Below, piece by piece: positions 18,463 to 27,262 of a stretch of DNA of 64,000 nucleotides. Position 1 is the first letter of the stretch, and every line of letters begins with the position of its first letter. The DNA is taken from assembly GCA_900315075.1 (NCBI GenBank), contig OMXV01000005.1:220249-284248 (forward strand), given 5' to 3'. The notes below the pieces were generated by a model that saw only the letters and a program-made list of their open reading frames with translations, had not been told where the DNA came from and searched no databases. This DNA is from an uncultured Prevotellaceae bacterium. GTDB taxonomy: Bacteria > Bacteroidota > Bacteroidia > Bacteroidales > Bacteroidaceae. The position numbers were made by a program, and so were the translations under genes.

Positions 18463-19410
18463 TTACTTGTTCTTCAGATATTGGCTTACGTTTTGAGCAA
18501 TTCGGGCAGAGAGGTCGTCGCTGTCGGCGGCTTTCTCAAAACGCTCACCTGTAATCTGCTCATAGAGTTCAATGTAACGGTCGCTCACACTCATGGCATA
18601 CTCGTCAGTAATCTCAGGCATCACTTGTCCTGGTTCGTTCATGAAATTATGCTCGATGAGCCATTGGCGTACAAATTCCTTCGAGAGTTGGCGTTGTGGC
18701 TCACCCTTGGCCAATCGTTCCTCATAACCGTCTGCATAGAAATAGCGACTGCTGTCGGGGGTGTGAATCTCGTCGATAAGATACACTTTGCCGTCACGCT
18801 TGCCAAACTCATATTTTGTATCTACAAGAATCAGTCCATGACGTGAGGCTATTTCCTGGCCGCGTGTAAATAGTCGGCGGGTGTAGTCTTCCATGACTGC
18901 GTAATCCTCTGCAGAGACAATGCCCTGGCTGATGATTTCTTCGCGAGAGATGTTCATGTCGTGACCCTCATCGGCCTTTGTGGTAGGAGTGATAATGGGT
19001 TCAGGGAAACGCTCATTCTCTTTCATTCCCTCAGGCAGATGTACACCGCAAAGCTCGCGGCAACCGTCCTTGTAGGCGCGCCAGGCTGAGCCTGTAAGAA
19101 TAGAGCGGATAATCATCTCAACACGGAAACCCTCGCATTTCAGACCGACGGTTACCATTGGGTCGGGTGTGGCGAGTTTCCAGTTGGGGCAGATGTCGTT
19201 AGTGCTGTCCAAAAACTTGGCGGCAATCTGGTTCAATACCTGGCCTTTGAAAGGGATGCCTTTGGGGAGGATAACATCGAAGGCGGAGATACGGTCGGTG
19301 GCAACCATCACAATCAAGTCGTCGTTGATGTCATACACGTCGCGCACTTTTCCATGATAAACGCTGCGTTGTCCCTCGAAGTTGAAATCTGTCTTTGTTA
19401 ATGCTTTCAT
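18463..19410 (-). CDS. purC: Phosphoribosylaminoimidazole-succinocarboxamide synthase
   Basis: Joins CAIR and aspartate using ATP to give SAICAR in purine synthesis. 315 aa, the longer class resembling yeast ADE1. Visible motifs: [11 protein letters not shown] near the N-terminus, [20 protein letters not shown], and [30 protein letters not shown]. It starts 6 bases after phoH and ends 10 bases before menG, so it is tightly packed in the operon. Confidence 0.97.
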   Translation of the reverse strand: MKALTKTDFNFEGQRSVYHGKVRDVYDINDDLIVMVATDRISAFDVILPKGIPFKGQVLNQIAAKFLDSTNDICPNWKLATPDPMVTVGLKCEGFRVEMIIRSILTGSAWRAYKDGCRELCGVHLPEGMKENERFPEPIITPTTKADEGHDMNISREEIISQGIVSAEDYAVMEDYTRRLFTRGQEIASRHGLILVDTKYEFGKRDGKVYLIDEIHTPDSSRYFYADGYEERLAKGEPQRQLSKEFVRQWLIEHNFMNEPGQVMPEITDEYAMSVSDRYIELYEQITGERFEKAADSDDLSARIAQNVSQYLKNK

Positions 19411-19416
19411 TGCTTT

Positions 19417-20400
19417 CTATTGTTTGTCTGTTGTGTTCTGATGCTTTTCTTCAGATGTCCCTACACTTTTGTCAGCACGCTCGTATGCGTTGACGATACG
19501 TGTGACAAGGCGGTGACGAACGATGTCTTTTTTCTCCATGGTCACAAAACCTATTCCTTCGATGTCGTGGAGAAGTTCGATGGCTTCGCTAAGACCGCTA
19601 CGCTGACCGCGAGGAAGGTCTATTTGGGTGAGGTCGCCCGTGATAATCATTTTCGTGTTCCAACCCATACGGGTTAGGAACATCCGAATCTGGGCGGGTG
19701 TAGTGTTTTGAGCCTCATCCAAAATCACCACGGCATCGCTCAGTGTGCGACCGCGCATAAAGGCAAGGGGTGCTATCTGGATGATTCGCTTGTCAATCAT
19801 ATCCTGTAGCTTCTGCGGAGGAATCATGTCTTCCAGTGCATCGTAGAGAGGCTGGAGGTAGGGGTCGATTTTGTCTTTCATGTCACCGGGGAGAAAACCT
19901 AATTTCTCGCCAGCTTCCACGGCAGGTCGGCTTAGGATGATTTTCTTGGCGGTCTTTTCCTTCAGTGCCCTCACAGCAAGGGCGATGCTCAGATAAGTCT
20001 TACCTGTACCAGCTGGTCCCTCTGCAAACACCATGTCGCTTTGTTCAAATTCGTCGATCAGACGCTGCTGGTTGGCACTGCGGCCTTTGATGGGGCGACC
20101 GGAAATGCTGTAGACCAACACACCTTTCACGGCATCGGCTTTTGTGGGGCGGTCCTTCACAATGTCTATGATGTCTTCTTCATGAATGGAGTTATATTTA
20201 ACAATATGCTGGCGCATCTTCTCGATGCACTTTTCAAATCGCTCTGTCTCCTCGTCATCGCCAAGCACTTTGATCACATTGCCACGAGCTACAATGCGCA
20301 ACTTTGGAAACAGCGAGCGCACCATCTGCAAATACACATTGCCCACACCGTAGAATACGACGGGGTCAATATCTTCCAATACTATATACTTCTCTATCAA
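19417..20400 (-). CDS. phoH: PhoH-like ATPase
   Basis: P-loop ATPase of the PhoH/YbeZ family, often linked to RNA metabolism and ribosome maturation. 327 aa. An N-terminal KH-like stretch (FPKLRIVARGNVIKVLGDDEE), Walker A EGPAGTGKTYLS at about residues 127-138, and Walker B AVVILDEAQNTTPAQ. The C-terminal tail is short and polar. It is the first gene of the phoH-purC-menG-aroE-purM-prfA-pyrF run. A TACCTTTG promoter element is 36 bases upstream. Confidence 0.95.
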   Translation of the reverse strand: MIEKYIVLEDIDPVVFYGVGNVYLQMVRSLFPKLRIVARGNVIKVLGDDEETERFEKCIEKMRQHIVKYNSIHEEDIIDIVKDRPTKADAVKGVLVYSISGRPIKGRSANQQRLIDEFEQSDMVFAEGPAGTGKTYLSIALAVRALKEKTAKKIILSRPAVEAGEKLGFLPGDMKDKIDPYLQPLYDALEDMIPPQKLQDMIDKRIIQIAPLAFMRGRTLSDAVVILDEAQNTTPAQIRMFLTRMGWNTKMIITGDLTQIDLPRGQRSGLSEAIELLHDIEGIGFVTMEKKDIVRHRLVTRIVNAYERADKSVGTSEEKHQNTTDKQ

Positions 20401-20435
20401 GTTCTCTCTAAGCTAATCTGTTCATGAATAGGCTG

Positions 20436-20443
20436 CAAAGGTA
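20436..20443 (-). promoter_or_regulatory. -7 promoter element of the phoH operon
   Basis: TACCTTTG on the minus strand, 36 bases upstream of the phoH ATG, facing away from the element at 20517-20524; the two define a divergent promoter region. Confidence 0.6.
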
Positions 20444-20516
20444 CAAATAATTTCTCATCTTTACACACCTTTTATACATTTTTAGACAAATGATATCGTC
20501 TAAAAGAAAAAAGTTG

Positions 20517-20524
20517 TACCTTTG
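20517..20524 (+). promoter_or_regulatory. -7 promoter element of the DUF5715 gene
   Basis: TACCTTTG followed by CA, 42 bases upstream of the ATG at 20566; exact match to TAnnTTTG. Confidence 0.6.
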
Positions 20525-20565
20525 CATAAGATAAATTGCATATCAACATAGAAAATGATTGAAAT

Positions 20566-21366
20566 ATGCTGATTTCAAAAAACGACTATCTCAAGGGGTT
20601 TGGTATCATTGTTGTGATATTGGCCTTGGTGAGGTGTGTTTTCCCGTCGGTCACGAAGTCGATTGAGGAAGAAGGCAGACAAGCTATTGTTATCGAAAAG
20701 GATACTACAGGTAAAACCGTGAATTCTTCTGAACAGAACGTATCTGTTCAGGAGACGCCTATTATACGTCCAGAGGTGAAAAAGAATGATGCAGGAAATC
20801 ATCCGGTTGTGGGGGTGAGAGTGTATAGGGAGGCTTTCCCTGATTCCAATGAGGTGCAGTTGGTAGCGGCACTGGAACATGGGGTTTCACCGGTGGCCGA
20901 CAGAGATGAGGCCGAGCATCGAAAGGCAGAGTTGGTCTATGTAGCTGCCAACCCTTTCTATCATGTTGACAAGTTAAATAGAAGTATCCCATATCTTGTG
21001 CCGCGGGCTGCGGTGCTCATCAACGATATCGGACGTAATTACCTCGACAGTCTCCTGGTCAAGGGAATTCCTTTGCATCAAGTGATTGTCACAAGTGTCA
21101 CGCGTACACAGGATGACTTGGTAAAACTTTCAAAAGTGAATAAAAACGCCTCAGAAAACAGTTGCCATCTCTATGGTACTACATTTGATATTAGTTATAA
21201 TAGATTTATTGCAGTGTCCTCTCTTAGTGGGTTGCCTGGCACTGAGGTACGGAGTGACCAATTAAAAAAAGTACTTGCAGAGGTCCTTCGCGATTTGCGC
21301 GAGCAGGAACGTTGCTATGTAAAATACGAAATCAAACAAGGATGCTTTCATGTCACTGTGAGGTGA
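20566..21366 (+). CDS. DUF5715-like exported protein with M15-peptidase-like motif
   Basis: 266 aa. One N-terminal membrane segment (GFGIIVVILALVRCVFPS, residues ~11-28) suggests an inner-membrane anchor or uncleaved signal. A polar linker runs to ~residue 115, followed by a conserved C-terminal domain: LVPRAAVLINDIGRNYLDSLL, VIVTSVTRTQDDLVKL, SENSCHLYGTTFDISYNRF. The last motif resembles the SxHxxGxAxD zinc-binding signature of D-Ala-D-Ala carboxypeptidases of family M15, so a cell-wall peptidase is possible; that is inference. The family label DUF5715 is from memory. It is transcribed alone, divergent from phoH. Confidence 0.75.
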   Translation: MLISKNDYLKGFGIIVVILALVRCVFPSVTKSIEEEGRQAIVIEKDTTGKTVNSSEQNVSVQETPIIRPEVKKNDAGNHPVVGVRVYREAFPDSNEVQLVAALEHGVSPVADRDEAEHRKAELVYVAANPFYHVDKLNRSIPYLVPRAAVLINDIGRNYLDSLLVKGIPLHQVIVTSVTRTQDDLVKLSKVNKNASENSCHLYGTTFDISYNRFIAVSSLSGLPGTEVRSDQLKKVLAEVLRDLREQERCYVKYEIKQGCFHVTVR

Positions 21367-21514
21367 TATTACTTATGGTTTTTTATATTTCCATTATTAC
21401 GTTGTTGCAAATTCAGTAACGGATAATTGTTGCATTTTTTTTGTTATTCGTTACAATTCATAGATTTGAAAAATAATAAAATACCATTGGCGAATACGTC
21501 GAGGAAAAAAACAT

Positions 21515-21522
21515 TATATTTG
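21515..21522 (+). promoter_or_regulatory. -7 promoter element of the GH10 gene
   Basis: TATATTTG, 25 bases upstream of the ATG at 21547. A TTG at 21487-21489 is 25 bases upstream, longer than the usual spacing, so activator dependence is possible. Confidence 0.5.
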
Positions 21523-21546
21523 CACATTATTATTAACTCAAATCTT

Positions 21547-24231
21547 ATGAACAATCGTATTTTTAAGCATTTCAAACATCAATTTCAACGCGCTGTCGCC
21601 ACATGTGCGTTGGTGGTAGCGGTTTTTAGCTTCTCTATAGAGGCAAAAGCCCAATTGTCGTCCAACCCGGATAAGTTCCTGGGCAATATCACTACGAGTT
21701 ACAACGTGGACTATGGCAATGAACCGTTCTACACGCTGTGGAATCAGATTACGTGTGAGAATGAGTCGAAATGGGGTTCAATTGAGGGCAATTCTCGTGG
21801 TAGTTTCAATTGGGGGTGTGACAATGCGTATAATTACGCCAAGCGGCACAATTTCCCATTCAAGTTTCACTGTCTCATCTGGGGCGCCCAGTATCCTAAT
21901 TGGTTGAACAACCTCTCCACTCAGGAGCAATACAAGGCGATTGAGGAGTGGTTCGACGCTATCAAGCAGCGATATCCTGACCTGCCTATGATCGACGTGG
22001 TCAACGAGGCGGTCGCTGGTCATCAGCCCGCTCCGTATAAAAATGCCCTTGGGGGTGATGGTAAGACAGGCTTCGACTGGATTATCAAGGCATTCGAAAT
22101 GGCTCATGAGCGTTGGCCGGATGCCATACTTATCTATAATGACTACAATACGTTCCAGTGGCAGCGCCAGGAATTCATCGACCTCTGTAAGGTGTTACGT
22201 GATTCTGGTGCGCCTATCGATGCATACGGATGTCAGTCGCACGACCTGACCGACATGTCTCTCAGCAATTTCAAAACGGCAATGACAGAGATTCAGAACG
22301 AACTTAAAATGCCGATGTATAGCACAGAGTATGACATTGGTACAACTGACGATGCTTTGCAGTTGCAGCGTTATCAGGAGCAGATTCCATATATGTGGGA
22401 GTCTGACTATTGTGCCGGTGTTACCATCTGGGGATATATCTATGGCCGTACGTGGACAACCGATGGCAACTCTGGCCTGATTAGAAATGGTGTTGACCGT
22501 CCGGCTATGACGTGGCTTAGGGAATACATGCAAAGTGATGCTGCCAAGAATGCCAAGAGTCCATTCCCCGGGATGGTGAAGGAGGCATCGGTCTATGTGA
22601 AATGTGCCTCTCTGAATCTGATTAAGGGTGAAACCGAAAATATCTCGATTAGGGCAAGACTGAAGACCAAGACCATTGACCATATTGACCTCTATGTAAA
22701 CAACCAGTTGCTTACGACTTTTACATCGGAGCCCTATGCCATCGACTATGTGCCTGAGAATTCTGGCAGATATGATGTCAAGGCCGTTGTTGTGGCTACA
22801 GACGGTTCACAGTATGAGCGCTATTCTGGATTCAACGCTTTCAATCCACGTGTGCCTTTTAAAGGCGAGATAGAATTGCCTGGTACACTTGAGGCTGAGA
22901 ATTTCGACTCTGGCGCTGAGAGCATAGCCTACCACGACTCAGATAATAAGGACGAAGGTGGCACCAATTATCGTAATGACTGCCCAGGTGTGGATATAGT
23001 GACTGGCAATGGCAGCTATGCACTTGGATACACCTCTTCAGGCGAATGGTTGGAATACACCATCAATGTGAAGGAGGCTGGTGTGTATTCCTATGAAGCT
23101 TCTGTATCTTCGGGAGTTACCAACTCGTCGTTTAACCTTGAACTGAGCACTGCAGAAGGACAGGTCAAACTGACCAATAATATTGCTGTGCCATGCGTGC
23201 AATCCAACAATTGGGATAACTATAGGGTAGTTCATGGAAGGCTGTTGGTTCCATTAGAGGCTGGAACACAGATTCTACGCATCAACATCACTGGCAGTAG
23301 CTGCAATATCGATAAGATTGTCTTCAATCATGTCGATGTGGATGAGAACATCGACATCAGTTTGACTGCAAATCCTGACCCGGCGATTGTCAATGAAAGT
23401 ACGATGCTTAAAGTGACGGCCTCATCGCCAACGAGTGACATTGCTAATGTCAAGATATATGTGAATGATGTTCTCACCAAGACACTCACTGCTGAGCCTT
23501 TCGAATATAGCCGTACTTTCACAACGAAAGGTATCACCAATATAAGCGCCATTGCTACAGATGCCCAGGGCAGGCAGTCGAAAATCGCATCTCTTCCTCT
23601 GATGGTCAACAACAAACGCCAGGCTTACAAGGGCATCATTGCACTGCCGGGCACAATTCAGGCAGAGGACTTTGATAAGGGGGGCGAGGACTTCACTTTC
23701 CACGACTCTGATACTCAGGATGAGGGTGGTGCCAACTACCGCAACGACAATGAGGGTGTGGATATCATCACTTGCAATTCTGGCTATGGCATAGGATATA
23801 CTGCACAGAATGAATGGCTGGAATATACTGTCAATGTGACAAAACCAGGAAAGTATCTTTATGATGCCGTGGTTTCCTCTGGACTTTCAGGTTCAGGATT
23901 CTCCATCAACTTGTCGAAGAATGGTACTCTCACCAATCTTTGTCGAGTGAGTGTGCCACAGACAGGAAACAGTTCATGGGATACCTATAGGACTGTAAGT
24001 GGTACAGTAGGTGACTTGGAGGCTGGCGAGCAGGTGATTCGTTTCACTATCACGGGGGCTTACTGCAATATCGACAATGTGACTTTCAAACTCGATCCCA
24101 CTGGTATTGAAATGATTACAGACAACGAAAAGCGGAATACTGGTGACATTTATAACCTCTATGGTATCAAAGTAGGGGAGAACTACAAAGGTGTGGTCAT
24201 CAAGAATGGTAAGAAATATGTGAACAAGTAG
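21547..24231 (+). CDS. Secreted GH10 endo-1,4-beta-xylanase with two CBM6-like modules
   Basis: 894 aa from the ATG at 21547, chosen because it begins a signal peptide (residues 1 to ~36, ending SIEAKAQ) and lies just behind a promoter element; the frame is open further upstream. The GH10 catalytic domain spans about 37-345, with acid/base E154 (DVVNEAVAG) and nucleophile E261 (YSTEYDIG). Then come an Ig-like linker and CBM6-like module (~441-593), a second Ig-like linker and a second CBM6-like module (~699-848). The two CBM halves are clear duplicates (HDSD..DEGG.NYRND..GVDI). The C-terminal tail (IYNLYGIKV ... IKNGKKYVNK) resembles the tails of the other secreted enzymes here. It is monocistronic with a strong terminator behind it. 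Confidence 0.95.
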   Translation: MNNRIFKHFKHQFQRAVATCALVVAVFSFSIEAKAQLSSNPDKFLGNITTSYNVDYGNEPFYTLWNQITCENESKWGSIEGNSRGSFNWGCDNAYNYAKRHNFPFKFHCLIWGAQYPNWLNNLSTQEQYKAIEEWFDAIKQRYPDLPMIDVVNEAVAGHQPAPYKNALGGDGKTGFDWIIKAFEMAHERWPDAILIYNDYNTFQWQRQEFIDLCKVLRDSGAPIDAYGCQSHDLTDMSLSNFKTAMTEIQNELKMPMYSTEYDIGTTDDALQLQRYQEQIPYMWESDYCAGVTIWGYIYGRTWTTDGNSGLIRNGVDRPAMTWLREYMQSDAAKNAKSPFPGMVKEASVYVKCASLNLIKGETENISIRARLKTKTIDHIDLYVNNQLLTTFTSEPYAIDYVPENSGRYDVKAVVVATDGSQYERYSGFNAFNPRVPFKGEIELPGTLEAENFDSGAESIAYHDSDNKDEGGTNYRNDCPGVDIVTGNGSYALGYTSSGEWLEYTINVKEAGVYSYEASVSSGVTNSSFNLELSTAEGQVKLTNNIAVPCVQSNNWDNYRVVHGRLLVPLEAGTQILRINITGSSCNIDKIVFNHVDVDENIDISLTANPDPAIVNESTMLKVTASSPTSDIANVKIYVNDVLTKTLTAEPFEYSRTFTTKGITNISAIATDAQGRQSKIASLPLMVNNKRQAYKGIIALPGTIQAEDFDKGGEDFTFHDSDTQDEGGANYRNDNEGVDIITCNSGYGIGYTAQNEWLEYTVNVTKPGKYLYDAVVSSGLSGSGFSINLSKNGTLTNLCRVSVPQTGNSSWDTYRTVSGTVGDLEAGEQVIRFTITGAYCNIDNVTFKLDPTGIEMITDNEKRNTGDIYNLYGIKVGENYKGVVIKNGKKYVNK

Positions 24232-24252
24232 GACTTATCCATACGACTCATC

Positions 24253-24283
24253 AAAAAGGGTGCTCTTCAAGGGCACCCTTTTT
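24253..24283 (+). terminator. Rho-independent terminator of the GH10 gene
   Basis: AAAAAGGGTGC and GCACCCTTTTT arms around a short loop, ending in a T-run, 21 bases after the stop codon. Confidence 0.9.
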
Positions 24284-24371
24284 GTGTTCCATGCATAGCA
24301 AGTCTTGTCTTCCATGGACGGACATCTATTGATACATGTCCTATAATTATGATATGAGTGAGAGAATGTTA

Positions 24372-24839
24372 TCAATTGCCTGTAATCATTTGTATATCTT
24401 TTAGGGTAATAGCTCCTTTGACATTGATGATGTTCAATTCGGAGCTGTCCTCTTGTAGCAATACAAATTCGTTCTTACCGCCTTTAAGACTACGTTGATA
24501 GATGGTCATCTTCTCGCCTTCATCGTTCATGCGCATGATAGCCTCGTAACCTTCAGAATTGTATATTTTTTTTGCATCATCAAGTATGCGGGGGATGAGC
24601 GTGGCTTTCTCACAGGTTAAGATACGTAATTGGTCCAATTTGCTTGCTATTTCGCTGATGTCGTGATTCCCCGCCTTCACATTTGGAATCATGCTGAGCA
24701 TCGTTTTCGAAATAAAAACGGTGGTAACACCATTCGTGTCCTCATATTTGTCGAAAAGTGCGTCCTGGGCCATTGCACTTTGTACAACGGCCATAAGCAG
24801 CAACGGCAGAAATGCTATATAAATACTACGATTTTTCAT
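24372..24839 (-). CDS. DUF4252 exported protein (first copy)
   Basis: 155 aa. A cleavable signal peptide (MKNRSIYIAFLPLLLMAVVQSAMAQ) is followed by a small domain with FISKTMLSMIPN, KLDQLRILTCEKA and NEFVLLQEDSSELNIINVKGAITLKDIQMI, matching DUF4252 as I know it from Bacteroidetes. Function unknown; periplasmic. It is paralogous to the gene at 25814-26269 (shared FIxKxMxSM, LxILxxxxxxL, YExM, IxIKGxxxxxDI). It is the last gene of a four-gene run with the sigma and anti-sigma genes. Confidence 0.85.
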   Translation of the reverse strand: MKNRSIYIAFLPLLLMAVVQSAMAQDALFDKYEDTNGVTTVFISKTMLSMIPNVKAGNHDISEIASKLDQLRILTCEKATLIPRILDDAKKIYNSEGYEAIMRMNDEGEKMTIYQRSLKGGKNEFVLLQEDSSELNIINVKGAITLKDIQMITGN

Positions 24840-24870
24840 ATCTCATATAATGTAAAATTTTATTTATCTA

Positions 24871-24905
24871 ACCTCACACCCTCACACCCTCATAACCTCA
24901 CACCC
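24871..24905 (-). repeat. GGTGTGAG-type tandem repeat after the anti-sigma-like gene
   Basis: Sense-strand units of about 8 bases (GGTGTGAG, GTTATGAG, GGTGTGAG, GGTGTGAG) begin directly at the stop codon of the 24905-25282 gene. Confidence 0.7.
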
Positions 24906-25282
24906 TAATTATTGATTGCTTTGTTGATAGCACCGGAGAAAAGCACAAGTGCGCGTTCAGTTTCTGCGGCAGCGTCCTCTGGATTGTCGAAAGTGTCTTT
25001 TTCTGTCACCATAGTCACTTTGCTGTCCTTCTGTTGATTGTTTGTAAACCAAACCGTTACGGAAACCAATAGCAGCAGACATGCTGCAGCTGCCATAGCA
25101 TGTCGCAGCCATACTCTTCTTTGCTGTCGTTTTGACTTCTGTTCTTGGCTTGCCCAATCATCAATTTGCGATGAAAGTCTTTCTTCCATTGCGCTGAGGT
25201 GTTGGTCAGCCATTCTCATTTCGTCGTCAGTGGCTTCACCCGCTTCTATGCGTCTCAGTATTTCATCTATCTGCTTCTTCAT
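24905..25282 (-). CDS. Small single-pass membrane protein, probable anti-sigma factor
   Basis: 125 aa. A charged N-terminal cytoplasmic part (~55 residues, EILRRIEAGEATDDEMRMADQHL, SAMEERLSSQIDDW), one membrane span (AMAAAACLLLLVSVTVWF, about 62-79) and a short periplasmic tail. I recognise no named domain. The position overlapping the ECF sigma gene by 4 bases (ATGA) and the topology suggest it binds and anchors that sigma factor; this is inference. Confidence 0.8.
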   Translation of the reverse strand: MKKQIDEILRRIEAGEATDDEMRMADQHLSAMEERLSSQIDDWASQEQKSKRQQRRVWLRHAMAAAACLLLLVSVTVWFTNNQQKDSKVTMVTEKDTFDNPEDAAAETERALVLFSGAINKAINN

Positions 25283-25785
25283 CTGTTTCCCTTGATTAGT
25301 TTATCGCGTATTGTCTTTCGTGCCCGGCTCAGGATTACCCTGATATTGGTCGGTTGCAGTCCGGTATGCTGTTGTATCTCTTCGTTCGACATTTCTTCCA
25401 TATCGTGCAGGGTGATAATCTTGCGCTGTTGTTCTGGCAATTGCTCGATAAGGCATTTCACCTGAAGAGATTCCTCTTTTCTTTCCAGTGTTTCTTCTAT
25501 GCCGCTCTCATTTTCGCTGGTTATCGTTAGTTCGTCGGATGATTCGGTAGTAATGGGGATTTGTTTGCGCCGAATTTGATTTAGGTAGAGGTTCTTGATT
25601 AGGGTGGTGCAATATGCCTCTGTGTTTTTGATGTCATCAAGCAATTCTCTTTTCTGCCATAGCTTTAGAAACGCTTCCTGCACCAAATCCTCGGCTTCCT
25701 GGGCGTTGCCGGTGAATTGCCACGCCGTCCAGTACATACGGCGTGACAATGGCAGGAAAATCTTTTTAAACTCAGAGGCAGACAT
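25279..25785 (-). CDS. ECF (extracytoplasmic function) RNA polymerase sigma factor
   Basis: 168 aa, sigma-70 family with only regions 2 and 4. Region 2: FLPLSRRMYWTAWQFTGNAQEAEDLVQEAFLKLWQKRE, residues ~10-47. Region 4: IEQLPEQQRKIITLHDMEEMSNEEIQQHTGLQPTNIRVILSRARK, residues ~112-157, with a helix-turn-helix. It directs transcription of a small regulon, commonly under control of a membrane anti-sigma protein. It is coupled by a 4-base overlap with the next gene and follows a DUF4252 gene by 28 bases. Confidence 0.95.
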   Translation of the reverse strand: MSASEFKKIFLPLSRRMYWTAWQFTGNAQEAEDLVQEAFLKLWQKRELLDDIKNTEAYCTTLIKNLYLNQIRRKQIPITTESSDELTITSENESGIEETLERKEESLQVKCLIEQLPEQQRKIITLHDMEEMSNEEIQQHTGLQPTNIRVILSRARKTIRDKLIKGNR

Positions 25786-25813
25786 CTTTTATCCTATTTG
25801 AGAAATTGCAGTG

Positions 25814-26269
25814 TCAGTTGTTGAGCTTCTCAATGTCAGATGGTCTGAGCTTTCCCTTTATCTGTATAAGTGAACACTCGTTTGGTTCGATATTGAGGAC
25901 GACCATTTCGGTGATATTATCATTTTTCGTTTTCACCAGAACCAGTGTTTTTTCATTATCCTCGTTGCTGTTCACCATCGTTTCATAACCATTCCTGCTC
26001 AATGATATAGCTTTTTGTGCGAAAGCTTGGCATAGTTGTGAATCGTTGTCTATGTTGAGAATTGTTAAATGATTGACTCTCTTGATGATGTCACTTCCAT
26101 CGTCTTTTTTTGCAAACGTCGATGCCATCGACATCATAGCTTTGGGAATTTCAATAAACTCTACATTCGGTTTGTTTTTGAACTCTTTAAAGAGGTCATC
26201 TACACTCTGTGCGGCCATGTTTGCAGCCCATACAGTCATCAGCATGATTGTAAATATAGTCTTCTTCAT
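25814..26269 (-). CDS. DUF4252 exported protein (second copy)
   Basis: 151 aa from the ATG at 26269, chosen because MKKTIFTIMLMTVWAANMAAQ is a standard signal peptide; an upstream in-frame ATG at 26353 would add a polar, Cys-rich stretch with no homology. The mature domain has NVEFIEIPKAMMSMASTF, VNHLTILNIDNDSQL and EPNECSLIQIKGKLRPSDIEKL, aligning with the first DUF4252 copy. It is the first gene of the DUF4252-sigma-anti-sigma-DUF4252 run. Role unknown. Confidence 0.87.
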   Translation of the reverse strand: MKKTIFTIMLMTVWAANMAAQSVDDLFKEFKNKPNVEFIEIPKAMMSMASTFAKKDDGSDIIKRVNHLTILNIDNDSQLCQAFAQKAISLSRNGYETMVNSNEDNEKTLVLVKTKNDNITEMVVLNIEPNECSLIQIKGKLRPSDIEKLNN

Positions 26270-26375
26270 TTTTTTATTTATTTTTGTGAAACAATGTTTT
26301 TTGAAGCGCTTACAACCATATAGACACACAAAATGAGATTTCGTTACATGCAAATTACAAAAAATCCCAAATCAT

Positions 26376-27179
26376 TCACAATTCTATTCGTTCTAAATCA
26401 TCGGGCACAAATATTCGCCCACTGAATACCGATTTGGCTTCAGCTGTGTAACGTTCTCGCCGTGTGTCGAGTGTCTTGTCTTCCGTATGGTAGAGGATAA
26501 GATTCTTTACATCCAATTGTGCTGCCAAACGTGCGGCATCCAAGGCAGTACTATGATGTTTTTTATAGGGCTGGAATCGCTCGCGGTCAGCATACAGACA
26601 GAAAGCCTCACTCATTAGCCAGTCGGCATGAAGGACGTATTTCTCATTCTGCTCGCAGTAAGGTTCATCTCCTAAACAGACCAGATGTTGCCCGTCTGGC
26701 ATTATGGCTGAGAATCCAAATTGTTTTTCTTTTGTGGAGTGGATATCGAAACATTGAAAATTCATATCTCCTACGCTGAACGTGTCGCCATCATTGACTT
26801 CATGCATTTCCACAATCGTACCAATGCCGTCCGATTGCTTCTTGGGAAGAATTTGGCGGCAGATGTACTCTAAAAGCTCAAGCACTTTTTTATGACTATA
26901 GATGCGAAAGGGTGTGCGCTTTTTATATTGCAGTGCCATCCGCATCATCCATACCACACCGAGAATGTGGTCGGTATGAGCATGGGTGACAAACATGTCG
27001 CCAATGTCTTCGATTCGAACTCCAGCTTGGTCGAGTTGACGATAAATGCCGTTTCCACCTCCGGCATCTACCAGCAGATGGTGCCCGCTCTGGCTTCGTA
27101 GCACAAAGCAGGTATTATAGCATCGCATGGCCATCGCATTTCCGGTGCCAAGAATGATAATTTCGTTGTGATTAATCAT
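26376..27179 (-). CDS. MBL-fold metal-dependent hydrolase (RNase Z-like)
   Basis: 267 aa metallo-beta-lactamase-fold protein. The zinc motif HAHTDH is at residues 66-71 (THAHTDHILGVV), preceded by IILGTGNAMAMRCYNTCF and LLVDAGGGNG. Further ligand candidates are CLGDEPYC and YHTEDKT near the C-terminus. The group contains RNase Z and related phosphodiesterases; the substrate here cannot be told. The leader before the ATG is a CAATNTT repeat (27187-27213). It follows the GH5 gene by 101 bases in the same direction. Confidence 0.88.
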   Translation of the reverse strand: MINHNEIIILGTGNAMAMRCYNTCFVLRSQSGHHLLVDAGGGNGIYRQLDQAGVRIEDIGDMFVTHAHTDHILGVVWMMRMALQYKKRTPFRIYSHKKVLELLEYICRQILPKKQSDGIGTIVEMHEVNDGDTFSVGDMNFQCFDIHSTKEKQFGFSAIMPDGQHLVCLGDEPYCEQNEKYVLHADWLMSEAFCLYADRERFQPYKKHHSTALDAARLAAQLDVKNLILYHTEDKTLDTRRERYTAEAKSVFSGRIFVPDDLERIEL

Positions 27180-27186
27180 TATTTAA

Positions 27187-27213
27187 TATTGAATATTGAA
27201 AATTGAATATTGA
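27187..27213 (-). repeat. CAATNTT 7-bp repeat in the leader of the MBL-fold gene
   Basis: Sense-strand units CAATATT, CAATTTT, CAATATT, CAATATT, then AAATAATG with the start codon. Same family as the repeat before pyrF. Confidence 0.7.
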
Positions 27214-27262
27214 GAAAAGAAATTACAGGAGTTCAGACATACTTTTGCAACTTCGAATCTAA

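Noticed and set aside
21427-21546. Upstream extension of the xylanase
   Set aside because: The segment contains the TATATTTG promoter element and lies before a standard signal peptide start at 21547.
26270-26353. Upstream extension of the second DUF4252 protein
   Set aside because: It would put 28 polar, Cys-rich residues before a good signal peptide.
27240-27249. TACTTTTGCA on the plus strand between the GH5 and MBL genes
   Set aside because: It matches the -7 consensus, but no plus-strand gene follows.
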